Shown: piece by piece, positions 15,365 through 23,983 of the stretch
How positions within the stretch are numbered: position 1 is the first letter of the stretch
Layout of the letters: every line of letters begins with the position of its first letter
Source: Collinsella tanakaei YIT 12063
Lineage (GTDB): Bacteria > Actinomycetota > Coriobacteriia > Coriobacteriales > Coriobacteriaceae
Direction of reading: 5' to 3'
Assembly (NCBI RefSeq): GCF_000225705.1
Contig: NZ_JH126470.1
Coordinates: 124,001 to 188,000 of the forward strand
DNA: 64,000 nt
Translations under genes and position numbers: made by a program
Notes under the pieces: model-generated
What the model was told of the DNA's origin: nothing
What the model saw: only the letters and a program-made list of their open reading frames with translations
Database searches by the model: none

Positions 15365-16533
15365 TGGCATCGGCGAACGAGGGCGCCGTCGTGTCGCAGG
15401 CCGACCTGACGGCGCTTGCCGAGCGCCTCTCCCAAGTTGAGCAGTATCTGCATGTGGACGAGAAGCGCCTGCGTGTGGCCGAGCTTGAGAGCAGGAGCAC
15501 CGAGCCCAGCTTTTGGGATAACGCCGACGCAGCCCGCTCCGTTATGGAGGAGCTCGCCCGCTGCAGGGAAGACGTGAAGCTGGTTGAGACCGCGCGCGAG
15601 CGCCTGGCGGACGCCTCCGCCGCTCTTGAGCTCGCCGACGAGCTCGAGGGCGATGAGGCTGCCGAGCTTGTGGCCGAGGCATCCTTAACGGCATCCGAGC
15701 TCGAGGCTTCTATCGACCAGATGGAGCTCTCCAGTTGGTTTACGGGCGAGTTTGATCACGGCAGCGCAATCGTCACCATCAAGCCCGGACAGGGCGGCCT
15801 GGAGGCCCAGGACTGGACCTTCATGCTGTTCAAGATGTACATGAAGTACTGTGCTCGCCGCGGTTGGAAGGTCACCATCAACGATTGCCCCGCTGCGGAG
15901 GTGATCGGCATCGACCGCGCGACCTTTACGGTCGAGGGGCGCGATGCCTTCGGCATGCTGCGCGCCGAGGCCGGCGTGCACCGCCTGGTGCGTATCTCGC
16001 CCACGGACGATAAGAAGCGCCGCCAGACCACCTTCGCGGGTGTGGAGGTCATTCCGGTTCTGCCGGACGATATCGAGATCGAGGTCGCCCCGGACGATAT
16101 CCGCGTGGACGTCTACCATGCATCCGGCCCGGGCGGCCAGGGCGTCAACACCACCGACTCCGCCGTCCGTGTCACCCACCTGCCCACCGGCATCGTCGTC
16201 ACCTGCCAAAACGAGCGCAGCCAGATCCAGAACAAGGCCGCGTGCATGCAGATTCTCAAGGCACGCCTATACGAGCTCGAGCTCGAGAAGCGCGAGGAGG
16301 CCCTCGACCAGATCCGCGGTCCCAAGCACACCATTGGCTTTGGCAACCAGATCCGTAGCTACGTGCTGTATCCGTACCAAATGGTTAAGGACCTGCGCAG
16401 CGGCGTGGAGACGGGTAACGTCGAGGCCGTGCTCGATGACGGAGACCTCGACCCCTTTATTGTTGGCTACCATCGTTGGGCTACCGGCAACGCCGAGCCC
16501 CTTTCGCTGAGCGAAGACGACCTGGACGAGTAG
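15364..16533 (+). CDS. prfB: Peptide chain release factor 2 with SPT instead of SPF
   Basis: RF2 ends translation at UGA and UAA. The 389-residue frame is continuous: there is no internal UGA frameshift site of the kind that autoregulates many prfB genes. The GGQ motif that triggers hydrolysis is in GPGGQGVNTTDSAVR. The codon-reading tripeptide, normally Ser-Pro-Phe near residue 205, is Ser212-Pro213-Thr214 here (RISPTDDKKRR; codons TCG CCC ACG). The rest of the loop is also Lys/Arg-rich rather than the usual SPFDxxGRR. The ATG overlaps the secA stop (TAATG), giving translational coupling. It is clearly RF2-like in length and overall sequence; a specialised paralogue is the alternative. Confidence 0.93.
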   Translation: MASANEGAVVSQADLTALAERLSQVEQYLHVDEKRLRVAELESRSTEPSFWDNADAARSVMEELARCREDVKLVETARERLADASAALELADELEGDEAAELVAEASLTASELEASIDQMELSSWFTGEFDHGSAIVTIKPGQGGLEAQDWTFMLFKMYMKYCARRGWKVTINDCPAAEVIGIDRATFTVEGRDAFGMLRAEAGVHRLVRISPTDDKKRRQTTFAGVEVIPVLPDDIEIEVAPDDIRVDVYHASGPGGQGVNTTDSAVRVTHLPTGIVVTCQNERSQIQNKAACMQILKARLYELELEKREEALDQIRGPKHTIGFGNQIRSYVLYPYQMVKDLRSGVETGNVEAVLDDGDLDPFIVGYHRWATGNAEPLSLSEDDLDE

Positions 16534-16539
16534 GAGCGT

Positions 16540-17430
16540 ATGGCTAAGAGGATCAATATCCAGGCGATCATTCAGTCCCAGTTTATGCGCGACGTCCCCC
16601 TGGTTATGGCGGGCTGTGCTATCGCCGCTTTGGCGACGGACATCTTTCTCATTCCCAACGGCCTGGCTGCCGGCGGCCTGACCGGTCTTGCGACCATCAT
16701 CGCCGAGCTGGGCCGTCGTTCCGGGATCAACCTTCCGGTCGGTATGCAGACCATCGTTATGAACGCGCTGCTGCTCCTTGTGGTGGTGCGCGCCGGTGGC
16801 TTGCGCTATGCGCTGCAGACCGTGACGGGATTCGTGTTCTTCGGCTTCTTCACGGATTTGTTCGCGCCCTTTGTGCTTCCGCTCGATGCAGCGGACCTCA
16901 CGCTCTCCGCGCTGTGGGGTGGAATCATCTCCGGCTTAGGCTACGGCTTGGTCTTTCGATGCGGCGCGAACACGGGCGGCTCGGACACCATCGGCCAGAT
17001 CATCTCCCGTAAAAGCTCCCTACCGGTAGGCGGCACGGTCATGGCTATCGACGTGGCGGTCTGCGCGGCGTCCGCCCCGGTGTTCTCCGTGGCCAACGCC
17101 CTCTATGCGGCGCTCGCCATGGTGGTCATGGGCTACGTCGTCGACATGGTGGTCGACGGCGGTAACCGCCAGCGTGCCGCGTTCATCATCTCGGACTGTT
17201 TCTCCGATATCGAGTACGACATCTTGCATGAGATGGACCGTGGTTGCACGCGCCTGATGGCCCAGGGCTCCTGGACCGGCAAGGACCGCCCGGTGCTGTT
17301 CTTTGTGTTCAGCAAGCGCGAGATCTCCATCATCAAGACCATCGTCTACCAGCATGATCCCAATGCCATCCTGGTGATTACGGATGTGAACGAGGCGATC
17401 GGCTACGGTTTCAAAAAGGCGGGGGAGTAA
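16540..17430 (+). CDS. YitT family membrane protein
   Basis: This 296-residue protein has five or six transmembrane helices in the first 200 residues (DUF161-like; for example VPLVMAGCAIAALATDIF, GLGYGLVFRCGANTGGSD) followed by a C-terminal soluble DUF2179 domain (GCTRLMAQGSWTGKDRP, then VLFFVFSKREISIIKTIV). The family is widespread in Firmicutes and Actinobacteria; transport roles have been proposed but not settled. The conserved GxNTGGSD segment is present. It starts 6 bp after the prfB stop with GAGTAGGAG as ribosome site, so it belongs to the secA-prfB unit. Confidence 0.88.
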   Translation: MAKRINIQAIIQSQFMRDVPLVMAGCAIAALATDIFLIPNGLAAGGLTGLATIIAELGRRSGINLPVGMQTIVMNALLLLVVVRAGGLRYALQTVTGFVFFGFFTDLFAPFVLPLDAADLTLSALWGGIISGLGYGLVFRCGANTGGSDTIGQIISRKSSLPVGGTVMAIDVAVCAASAPVFSVANALYAALAMVVMGYVVDMVVDGGNRQRAAFIISDCFSDIEYDILHEMDRGCTRLMAQGSWTGKDRPVLFFVFSKREISIIKTIVYQHDPNAILVITDVNEAIGYGFKKAGE

Positions 17431-17643
17431 GGCCCTTTCGCTGCTTCGACGGGGGTTGCGCCCGCGTTATTTGGGCGGGGCGATTGCGAGCGGCGGCCGC
17501 CCCGTTTATTTTGTTTGTATCCCACTGTGCTTTCTGCCCTGTAGCCTGCCCGTCTTCGTCCCCTGCACTCCATTGCCGGACGGGTCGTTCACGAGGCCCT
17601 CCTGCTGCCGGCTTTTGCAGTGGATTGTTCGCTGCCACTTTTA
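17431..17643. other. Intergenic region after YitT gene
   Basis: Between the convergent YitT and AraC genes I find no gene; the main feature is the perfect inverted repeat that follows. Confidence 0.4.
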
Positions 17644-17710
17644 TGAGAACGCCTTTTGGTCGTTTTTCGATGGGTGCAGGGGTGGAAAAAACGACCAAAA
17701 GGCGTTCTCA
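17644..17710. repeat. 24-bp perfect inverted repeat with internal T/A run
   Basis: The arm at 17644-17667 (TGAGAACGCCTTTTGG then TCGTTTTT) is the exact reverse complement of 17687-17710, with a 19-bp loop. It lies between the convergent ends of the YitT and AraC-type genes and could act as a bidirectional terminator, though the T-run lies inside the stem. A similar object occurs at 38268-38327. Confidence 0.8.
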
Positions 17711-17810
17711 CCAATTTTGAGCGTCGGGTGGCACTGCGCGCGGCAACAGGATCGCAAATTTGGGCGTCGGGCAGGCGCCCTGCGAGCCCGCACCGCGCCC
17801 GCGCCGCCTG

Positions 17811-18806
17811 TCAGACGCGCATCGTTTCGCGGTACTTCTTGGGTGTCATTCCGTAGGCGGTAGAAAACTTCTTGTAGAAAAAAGTCTGGTTCGAGATGCC
17901 TACCTTCTTCGCTATGGACTCGATAGATCGTTCCGTATTCAGCAGCAGATACGCTGCTTCGGAGAGTTGCTGGCCAAGTTTTATCTGGCTAAACGTTTCA
18001 CCCGTCTTGGCCTTCAGCATATTGGAAAGATAATTTGGACTGTAGCCAAACTCTTCCGCCGTCGATGTCAGCGTGCACTCCTTGTAGTGGTGTTCTATAT
18101 AGTCGAGCACGCGCGCGGTGCCGTCGTCGATACGCGATGCCCTTCCGGTTATCTGGCTTTGGTAGTACAGGCCCCTTATCAGCTCGATAAAAACCAACGT
18201 GGCGTAATGCTCCAACATGTTGGGCGTGTAGATGTTGGGAAACATATACTCATTCGTCAGCAGCATGAGCAGTTCAAAGAGGTTGCCGGTATGTTCCGCC
18301 TCGATGGTGATGTAGTGCATGGAGCGCCGCCTGTTGGCAATTGCCTCGAACAGGAATGTGGTGAGTATGCCTCCGCCCGGAAGGCGCGAGAGGAATACGG
18401 AATCAAAAAAGTCGCGCTCGAACGTGAGGGCGATCACGATGTCGTTTTCCGCCTTGGGCACCGGCGAGGACCTAACCGCCTCTGTGTCGATAAGGATGGC
18501 ATCGCCGCGCTGTAGGATCACTCGCTTGCCGTCTATTTCGAGCTCGCAGGTTCCATCATAGACAAAATCTAGCTCCATGTTGCTGTTTACGTGGGGAGGA
18601 ACGGTTGCGAAACGCGTCTCTTTGATCATGCCTATGAAGTTGCGCTTGACAGTGTTGCGCCAGTCGAAATAGTAGACCTCTATTCCGCCCGCATTCACCT
18701 TCGGCGTGGTCTCGTAGATCGGGCTGGGTTCGCCCGGATGTTCAAGATGCCATCGCTCGCTTTTTGTGATGCTCCTCATGCGCTTGTCTAACACGGCGCG
18801 GTCCAT
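17811..18806 (-). CDS. AraC family transcriptional regulator of beta-glucoside genes
   Basis: This 331-residue protein has an N-terminal cupin-like ligand domain (MELDFVYDGTCELEIDGKR, QRGDAILIDTEA) and a C-terminal AraC double helix-turn-helix: LTSTAEEFGYSPNYLSNMLK with GETFSQI, then SIESIAKKVGISNQTFF and the family end GMTPKKYRE. The family binds sugars and switches nearby promoters on. It is divergent from the GH1 gene across a 217-bp region with palindromes, so it most likely controls the GH1-PTS operon and itself. GGAGG lies 6 bp before the ATG. The inducer is probably a beta-glucoside or its phosphate; that is inference. Confidence 0.9.
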   Translation of the reverse strand: MDRAVLDKRMRSITKSERWHLEHPGEPSPIYETTPKVNAGGIEVYYFDWRNTVKRNFIGMIKETRFATVPPHVNSNMELDFVYDGTCELEIDGKRVILQRGDAILIDTEAVRSSPVPKAENDIVIALTFERDFFDSVFLSRLPGGGILTTFLFEAIANRRRSMHYITIEAEHTGNLFELLMLLTNEYMFPNIYTPNMLEHYATLVFIELIRGLYYQSQITGRASRIDDGTARVLDYIEHHYKECTLTSTAEEFGYSPNYLSNMLKAKTGETFSQIKLGQQLSEAAYLLLNTERSIESIAKKVGISNQTFFYKKFSTAYGMTPKKYRETMRV

Positions 18807-18854
18807 CTGCCGTCCTCCTATCCTGGGCGAGAAAATACGGCTCGTAAAACCACA

Positions 18855-18931
18855 TTACAATCTGTAAAAATGACAGTAAACATACGATCTCATGACATTA
18901 TATAAAATCGTTATTCACCGTAGACTGTGAA
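18855..18931. promoter_or_regulatory. Divergent promoter/operator region, beta-glucoside operon
   Basis: This AT-rich region holds two palindromes, TTACA-N3-TGTAA (18855-18867) and TTCAC-N8-GTGAA (18914-18931), and a TATAAA -10-like box near 18900. It lies between the AraC-type regulator and GH1 gene and is the likely binding site of the regulator or of a catabolite control factor. Confidence 0.5.
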
Positions 18932-19023
18932 TCAGTAAAGCGCGCTGGGCGATGTAGGGCGACGTGCGAATCGGAGCATGCATACGCTGCAAAGATGTCA
19001 CCTTCTACGGATTGGATTGCATC

Positions 19024-20499
19024 ATGACCAAACTCAAGGCAGGATTTGATGACGGATTCTTGTGGGGCGGCGCTATCTCATGTTCCCAGGCGGATGGCGG
19101 CTGGAAGCAGGGCGGCAAGGGTACCTCTACCCAGGACCTGCGCTATCTTGACCCCTCTTGGGACCACGAGCAGGTGGAGCTCAAGCACCATGGAAACCCG
19201 TTCTCCCGCGAGGAGTTCGAGGCGGCGCTTGCGGACGAGGGCACCGAGTTCTATCCCAATCGCAGGGGCATCGACTTCTACCATCGCTATAAGGACGATA
19301 TCGAGCTGTTCGGCGAGATGAGCCTCAAGCTGTTCCGCACCTCAATCTGCTGGAGCCGCATCTTTCCCAACGGCGATGACCTGGAGCCCAACCGCGAGGG
19401 CATCGAGTACTACCGCAGCATGTTCTCCGAGTGCCACAGGCACGGCATCAAGGTCTTCGCGACCATCCTGCACTACGACATCCCGGTGAACCTGGTGCTC
19501 AAGTACGGCGGTTGGAAGAGCCGTGAGACCATCGAGTTCTTTGTTCGCTACGCTGAGACCCTGTTCTCCGAGCTGGGTGACCTGGTTGATTTCTGGCTTC
19601 CGTTCAACGAGTTCAACGCTGGGCGCTTCGCGCCGTGGGACGGCGTCTGCCTGATTCCCGGCGATGAGGAGTGCACCAGCCAGGCGGTGTTCCAGTGCCT
19701 GCACCATCAGTTTGTCGCCAACGCTCGCGTGGTCGAGCTGTGCCACCGCATGCTGCCTGGCGCGCCGATCGGTGGCATGATCGCCCGCTTCTGCACCTAC
19801 CCGGCAACGTGCAAGCCGGAGGACAACATGCAGGCCCTCCAGGATGACCAGTATTCCAACTGGTTCTACACCGACATCATGGCGCGCGGCGAGTATCCCT
19901 CGTATATGAACCGTTATTTCGACCGTTTCGATATCGACATCAAGATGGAAGACGGGGACGAGGAGCTCCTGGCTGCAAACACCGTCGACTTCCTGGCATT
20001 CTCCTACTACTTCTCGCAGGTTTCCACCACCGAGCAGGGATGGGAGAAGACCGCCGGCAATCTTGTCATGGCAAACAAGAACCCCTATCTGCCGACGTCC
20101 GAGTGGGGCTGGCAGATGGATCCCGTGGGCCTGCGCGTCACCCTCAACCAGATGTACGACCGTTACGGCCTGCCGCTCTACATCGCGGAGAACGGCTTGG
20201 GCACCTCTGACGTGCTCAACGAGGACGGCACCGTCCACGATGACTACCGTATCGACTACCTCCGCTCGCACATCGAGTGCCTCAAGGAGGCCGTTATCGA
20301 CGGCGTCGACGTTCGCGGCTACATGGTCTGGGGCTTCATCGACGTCGTCTCATGTGGGCCGCTCACCATGGATAAGCGCTACGGCTTGATCTACGTGGAC
20401 TACGACAACGGCGGCAAGGGCACGGGCGAGCGCTATCGCAAGGACTCGTTCGCCTGGTACAAGAAGTGCATCGAGTCGAATGGCGAGGATCTTTCCTAG
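19024..20499 (+). CDS. Glycoside hydrolase family 1, 6-phospho-beta-glucosidase
   Basis: This 491-residue (beta/alpha)8 enzyme cleaves a phosphorylated beta-glucoside after PTS uptake. Seen: the GH1 N-terminal FLWGGAISCSQADG, the acid/base Glu in WLPFNEFN, the nucleophile Glu in LYIAENGLG, and the C-terminal KRYGLIYVDYDNGGKG pattern with SFAWYKK, typical of the 6-phospho subfamily. In many GH1 enzymes the acid/base segment is TFNE or TLNEP; here it is PFNEF, unusual but with the key Asn-Glu kept. The ATG at 19024 is chosen because it aligns with the usual family start, although the ribosome site is weak. The PTS gene follows by 23 bp, forming an operon. Confidence 0.93.
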   Translation: MTKLKAGFDDGFLWGGAISCSQADGGWKQGGKGTSTQDLRYLDPSWDHEQVELKHHGNPFSREEFEAALADEGTEFYPNRRGIDFYHRYKDDIELFGEMSLKLFRTSICWSRIFPNGDDLEPNREGIEYYRSMFSECHRHGIKVFATILHYDIPVNLVLKYGGWKSRETIEFFVRYAETLFSELGDLVDFWLPFNEFNAGRFAPWDGVCLIPGDEECTSQAVFQCLHHQFVANARVVELCHRMLPGAPIGGMIARFCTYPATCKPEDNMQALQDDQYSNWFYTDIMARGEYPSYMNRYFDRFDIDIKMEDGDEELLAANTVDFLAFSYYFSQVSTTEQGWEKTAGNLVMANKNPYLPTSEWGWQMDPVGLRVTLNQMYDRYGLPLYIAENGLGTSDVLNEDGTVHDDYRIDYLRSHIECLKEAVIDGVDVRGYMVWGFIDVVSCGPLTMDKRYGLIYVDYDNGGKGTGERYRKDSFAWYKKCIESNGEDLS

Positions 20500-20522
20500 C
20501 GCGAGAGAAGGGGAGTGTACCC

Positions 20523-21872
20523 ATGAAAACCAACAAAGAGCTTGCCGCCGATATCTTGGAAAAGCTTGGCGGCGCAGATAACGTTACCCATGCGACCCAC
20601 TGCATCACCCGCCTGCGCGTGAACCTGGCGGACGATTCCAAAGGCGACCTGGAAGCCCTGAAGCAGATGGAAGGCGCCATGGGCGCCCAGATCAAAGACG
20701 GGCAGTGGCAGGTCATTATCGGTCCCAAGGTGGGCGATGTGTTCCTGGAGTTCGAGCCCCTCCTGGGTGCGAAGAGCGCGGGCGACATGGACCTTGATGC
20801 TGGCGGCAAGGCCAAGGTGCTCGACATCCTCACCGGTATTTTCTCGCCGATCATTCCGGCGCTTGTCGCGGGCGGCATCGTCAAGGGCGTTCTGGCGGTC
20901 ATCGCCGGCTTCGGTATCGATACCGGATCGGGGGACTGGGCCATCTTCAACATGATGTCCGATATCCCGTTCTACTTCCTGCCGTTTTTGCTGTCCGTCT
21001 CGGCTGCTAAGAAGTTCAAGGTCAACCCGTTCCTAGCCCTGTGCGTCGCGGGATCGCTTATGTATCCCACGCTGGTTTCCGCGGTCGGCACCGGCGAGTC
21101 CCCCTTCACGCTGTTCGGCATCGCGCTGCCCGTGTTCAGCTATGCCAGCTCGGTGTTCCCCGTCATCTTCGGCGTCGCGGGCCTGTCTGTCGTGTACCGG
21201 GTCATCGACAAGTTCATCCCCGACTTGTTCAAGTTGGTCGTGGTGCCCGCGCTGTCGCTCATGATCGTCATTCCGCTCAACCTTGCTGTCCTCGCTCCCA
21301 TCGGTGCTTGGTGCGGTATCGGACTTGCGAACGGCATCGTCTGGCTGTTCGACACCTTCGGACCGTTGGCGGGTTTCCTGCTTGGCTTCTTCATGCCGTT
21401 GATCGTTTTGTTCGGCATGCACCAGTCCACCTCGCCTATCCAGATCTCCAACATCGCTACCCTGGGCTACGACTATCTTCTGCCGGTTTCCTTCTGCCAT
21501 AACCTCGCCGAGTCCGGGGCCGCCTTGGGCGCGTCGCTCAAGATGAAGGACCCCGCCATGCGCTCCGCTGGCCTCACCTGCTCGTTCTCTGCCTTTATGG
21601 GCATCTCCGAGCCCGCGCTCTTCACCGTCCAGGTTCCCAACAAGACCCCGCTGTTCGGCGCTATGCTCTGCTGCGGTATCGGTGGCATGCTCACGGTCAT
21701 TCTGGGTGCCAAGTGCTACGGCTTCGTTATGCCCGGCATCACCTCGCTGCCGGTCTACATGGATCCCAGCGGCGCCATGGGCAACCTCCTCTCTATCGCG
21801 GCCTGCCTCGTTGCGTCCTTCTGCATAGCTGCGGTCACCTCTTATATCCTTACCAAGCCAATCGAGGCGTAG
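20523..21872 (+). CDS. PTS beta-glucoside-type transporter subunit IIBC
   Basis: This 449-residue permease takes up and phosphorylates a beta-glucoside. Residues 1-80 are an EIIB domain with the phosphoryl-accepting Cys in ATHCITRLRVNL. The rest is an EIIC channel of about ten transmembrane helices with the conserved GMHQSTSPIQ and GISEPALFTV motifs. Unlike BglF there is no C-terminal EIIA, so it must borrow EIIA from elsewhere. The ATG has GGGGAG about 7 bp upstream; an earlier in-frame start overlaps the GH1 gene without support. Together with the GH1 enzyme and the AraC regulator it makes a complete uptake-and-cleavage module for aryl- or di-glucosides. Confidence 0.93.
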   Translation: MKTNKELAADILEKLGGADNVTHATHCITRLRVNLADDSKGDLEALKQMEGAMGAQIKDGQWQVIIGPKVGDVFLEFEPLLGAKSAGDMDLDAGGKAKVLDILTGIFSPIIPALVAGGIVKGVLAVIAGFGIDTGSGDWAIFNMMSDIPFYFLPFLLSVSAAKKFKVNPFLALCVAGSLMYPTLVSAVGTGESPFTLFGIALPVFSYASSVFPVIFGVAGLSVVYRVIDKFIPDLFKLVVVPALSLMIVIPLNLAVLAPIGAWCGIGLANGIVWLFDTFGPLAGFLLGFFMPLIVLFGMHQSTSPIQISNIATLGYDYLLPVSFCHNLAESGAALGASLKMKDPAMRSAGLTCSFSAFMGISEPALFTVQVPNKTPLFGAMLCCGIGGMLTVILGAKCYGFVMPGITSLPVYMDPSGAMGNLLSIAACLVASFCIAAVTSYILTKPIEA

Positions 21873-22135
21873 GAGGTCGCTGGGCGAGCGCGCCGCACGC
21901 GACGGCTCTCATCGATCGCGATATCCCTTCACCGCGCCGGTGTTCCCACACTGCTTGATACCGATGAATCGGGCGCCGGCGATATATCCTAGAGGCGCGT
22001 CCAGGCTCGTTTGCCCGGGCGCGCTTCTTGTTGGCTTCGTCTTGCCCTCGTTCACATATACAGCGCAACCGAGCGACAGCGTCTTCATCAATCTGCTTTA
22101 AAATGTCCCCGTACCCTTGATTGTTTGGAGTCACT

Positions 22136-23767
22136 ATGAGCGACCCGCGCAACAGCGATCGCGATGCGATAGATTCGATTGAGCCTTCCCTGGCAAGCAG
22201 CGCGCTGGACCGTACGTTCGGCGCGCATTTCGGCACGTCTACCCAGGTCTTGCCTGATGACCTGGCGACGCGCGAGGCAATGCGTCAGGCAGCGCATTTC
22301 GCGCCCCCGTCGCCCCAGACGGTTTCCAACCGTATATCCCGCGTTCCGGAGATATCCGACCCGGTGCCCGCGCCCGGCCAGGTGCCCGCTTCTAGCGAGG
22401 TGCCCGCGTCGGACCAAGTGCTTGCTCCCGGCCAGCCGCCCTTGCTCAACCAAACCCCGGCGCGTGAGCTCGCCAAAACCGCGACCTCTACCTATGCTGC
22501 GGCGTGCGAGCTGGTCGCCATCGCCCGCAGGGACCTGGCCGAATACAACCAGGCGGTGAACTCGCTCACCCAGGTGCTGCCCACCGCTACGGCGACCCTG
22601 CAGCAGGGCGGGCGCGACGGCTGGACCCAGGCCCTGCATCGCCCGGTGTCCGCGGATGCGGTGGAGGCGGATTCTCTGGACGAGAAACCCAAGAAGCGCC
22701 GCATGCCTCGCTGGGCCATCGTCCTCATAGTGATTCTGCTGGTGGGCGGCGCGGGCGTCGGCGGCTTCTTCGCCCTGGGCGGCCCCGCATACATCGCGTC
22801 GATGCTGGCGGAGGTTGACGAGTCCGCGGTGCGTGCCGTCCTGGAGCAGGATGACGCCTTTATGCGCGGATTTGCTTCGGCCGATTACGTGGGCGAGAGC
22901 ACCTATCAGCTCTCCGACGTCCGCATCACCCAGGCGGTGACGGAAGATGACGGATCGGTCCTGGTCGATGCGGAGGCCGTGCTTACCAACGAGTTCTTCA
23001 AGAGCGAGTGCCTGGTGCACCTGATCTTTGTCCACGCGTCGCAAGCGGACCGCTATCCCAGCATGCAAGACGCCGAGACCGCCACCAGCCCGGACGGCGA
23101 GTGGCTGGGCACGCTGAGCCAAAGCTCGGCCACCACGCGCGCCATCGCCGGCGTGACCAATGACCCGGATTTCCCGGAGGGCTTCTCGCCCACGTTTGAC
23201 GAGGCGTCGCAGACGTGCTCCTACACCGGCGTGGGCGCACTTGACATGTGGTTTGGCTCGCGCAAGACCTCGACCCCGTATACCTATACATTCGATGGGC
23301 AGGCGTGGACGAGGAGCGCCGGCGAGGTGACGGAGGAGTTCTCCTACAACGCCGACGCGCTGGCGGGTTATTACTCCGCTCAAGACGGCGACGCCGGGCG
23401 CATGACTTCCTTTAGGATCGTCGACTTCGATGCGTCGACCGGCGCGTTCTCCATTGAGTACAAAGCTGCGAGCAGCGGCTTTAACCCCCAGACCATATCC
23501 GGTGTCATCGCTTGCCAGATGACCAGCGAGGCGGCGGGCGAGGGCAGCGGCTCGTTCCGTCAAGCGGACGGCTTTGTGTACGCGTTCTCAGGTGACGGTC
23601 AGAGCTCTGGCGGCGACGGTGCCGCGCACATCGAGGGCGTTCTGGGCCTGGACGGCAGCATCTTGTTCGATTTCTCGGGCGACTACACCAAGCCGGCGTT
23701 TTTGTTTGGCAATCCAAGCAACGAGTCTATGGAGATCTCCGGTTCGGTAGTCAAGCAGCAGGGGTAG
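22136..23767 (+). CDS. Single-pass membrane protein with Pro-rich cytosolic part
   Basis: This 543-residue protein of unknown function. Residues 1-190 are cytosolic and low in complexity, with repeats of the kind VPASSEVPASDQVLAPG around residues 85-105. A basic stop (KKRRMPR) precedes one transmembrane helix (WAIVLIVILLVGGAGVGG, about residues 196-214). Residues 225-543 are extracytoplasmic and look globular, with two alternating strand/turn halves (for example AGVTNDPDFPEGFSPTF and FRIVDFDASTGAFS). The layout resembles membrane proteins of Coriobacteria whose outer domain is uncharacterised. GGAG lies 8 bp before the ATG at 22136. It is a monocistronic gene with no informative neighbours. 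Confidence 0.75.
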   Translation: MSDPRNSDRDAIDSIEPSLASSALDRTFGAHFGTSTQVLPDDLATREAMRQAAHFAPPSPQTVSNRISRVPEISDPVPAPGQVPASSEVPASDQVLAPGQPPLLNQTPARELAKTATSTYAAACELVAIARRDLAEYNQAVNSLTQVLPTATATLQQGGRDGWTQALHRPVSADAVEADSLDEKPKKRRMPRWAIVLIVILLVGGAGVGGFFALGGPAYIASMLAEVDESAVRAVLEQDDAFMRGFASADYVGESTYQLSDVRITQAVTEDDGSVLVDAEAVLTNEFFKSECLVHLIFVHASQADRYPSMQDAETATSPDGEWLGTLSQSSATTRAIAGVTNDPDFPEGFSPTFDEASQTCSYTGVGALDMWFGSRKTSTPYTYTFDGQAWTRSAGEVTEEFSYNADALAGYYSAQDGDAGRMTSFRIVDFDASTGAFSIEYKAASSGFNPQTISGVIACQMTSEAAGEGSGSFRQADGFVYAFSGDGQSSGGDGAAHIEGVLGLDGSILFDFSGDYTKPAFLFGNPSNESMEISGSVVKQQG

Positions 23768-23983
23768 GGGAGGCCCGTGCGCAGAGGAGCGCGGCGGCCC
23801 GGGGCTCCGCTCATCAACGGGAACCGCATCCTGTATTGCGACCGTTCGCCGGCCTTTGCGTGCTTGCGGCAAAAATGTTCCGTACATCCGTGTTGATTGA
23901 TTGTGTTCGCCCGCCGTGTTCCCCCACATGGCTGCTATAGTGAAAACCGTTCATCCAACCACCCCGCACATGAAGGGAAAGGC

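Noticed and set aside
12422-15370. A 982-codon open frame antisense to secA
   Set aside because: It mirrors secA exactly, has no ribosome site or recognisable domain, and arises from the GC-rich third positions of secA.
15364-15470. Programmed frameshift in prfB
   Set aside because: The frame is continuous from its ATG; there is no CTTTGA-like slippery stop.
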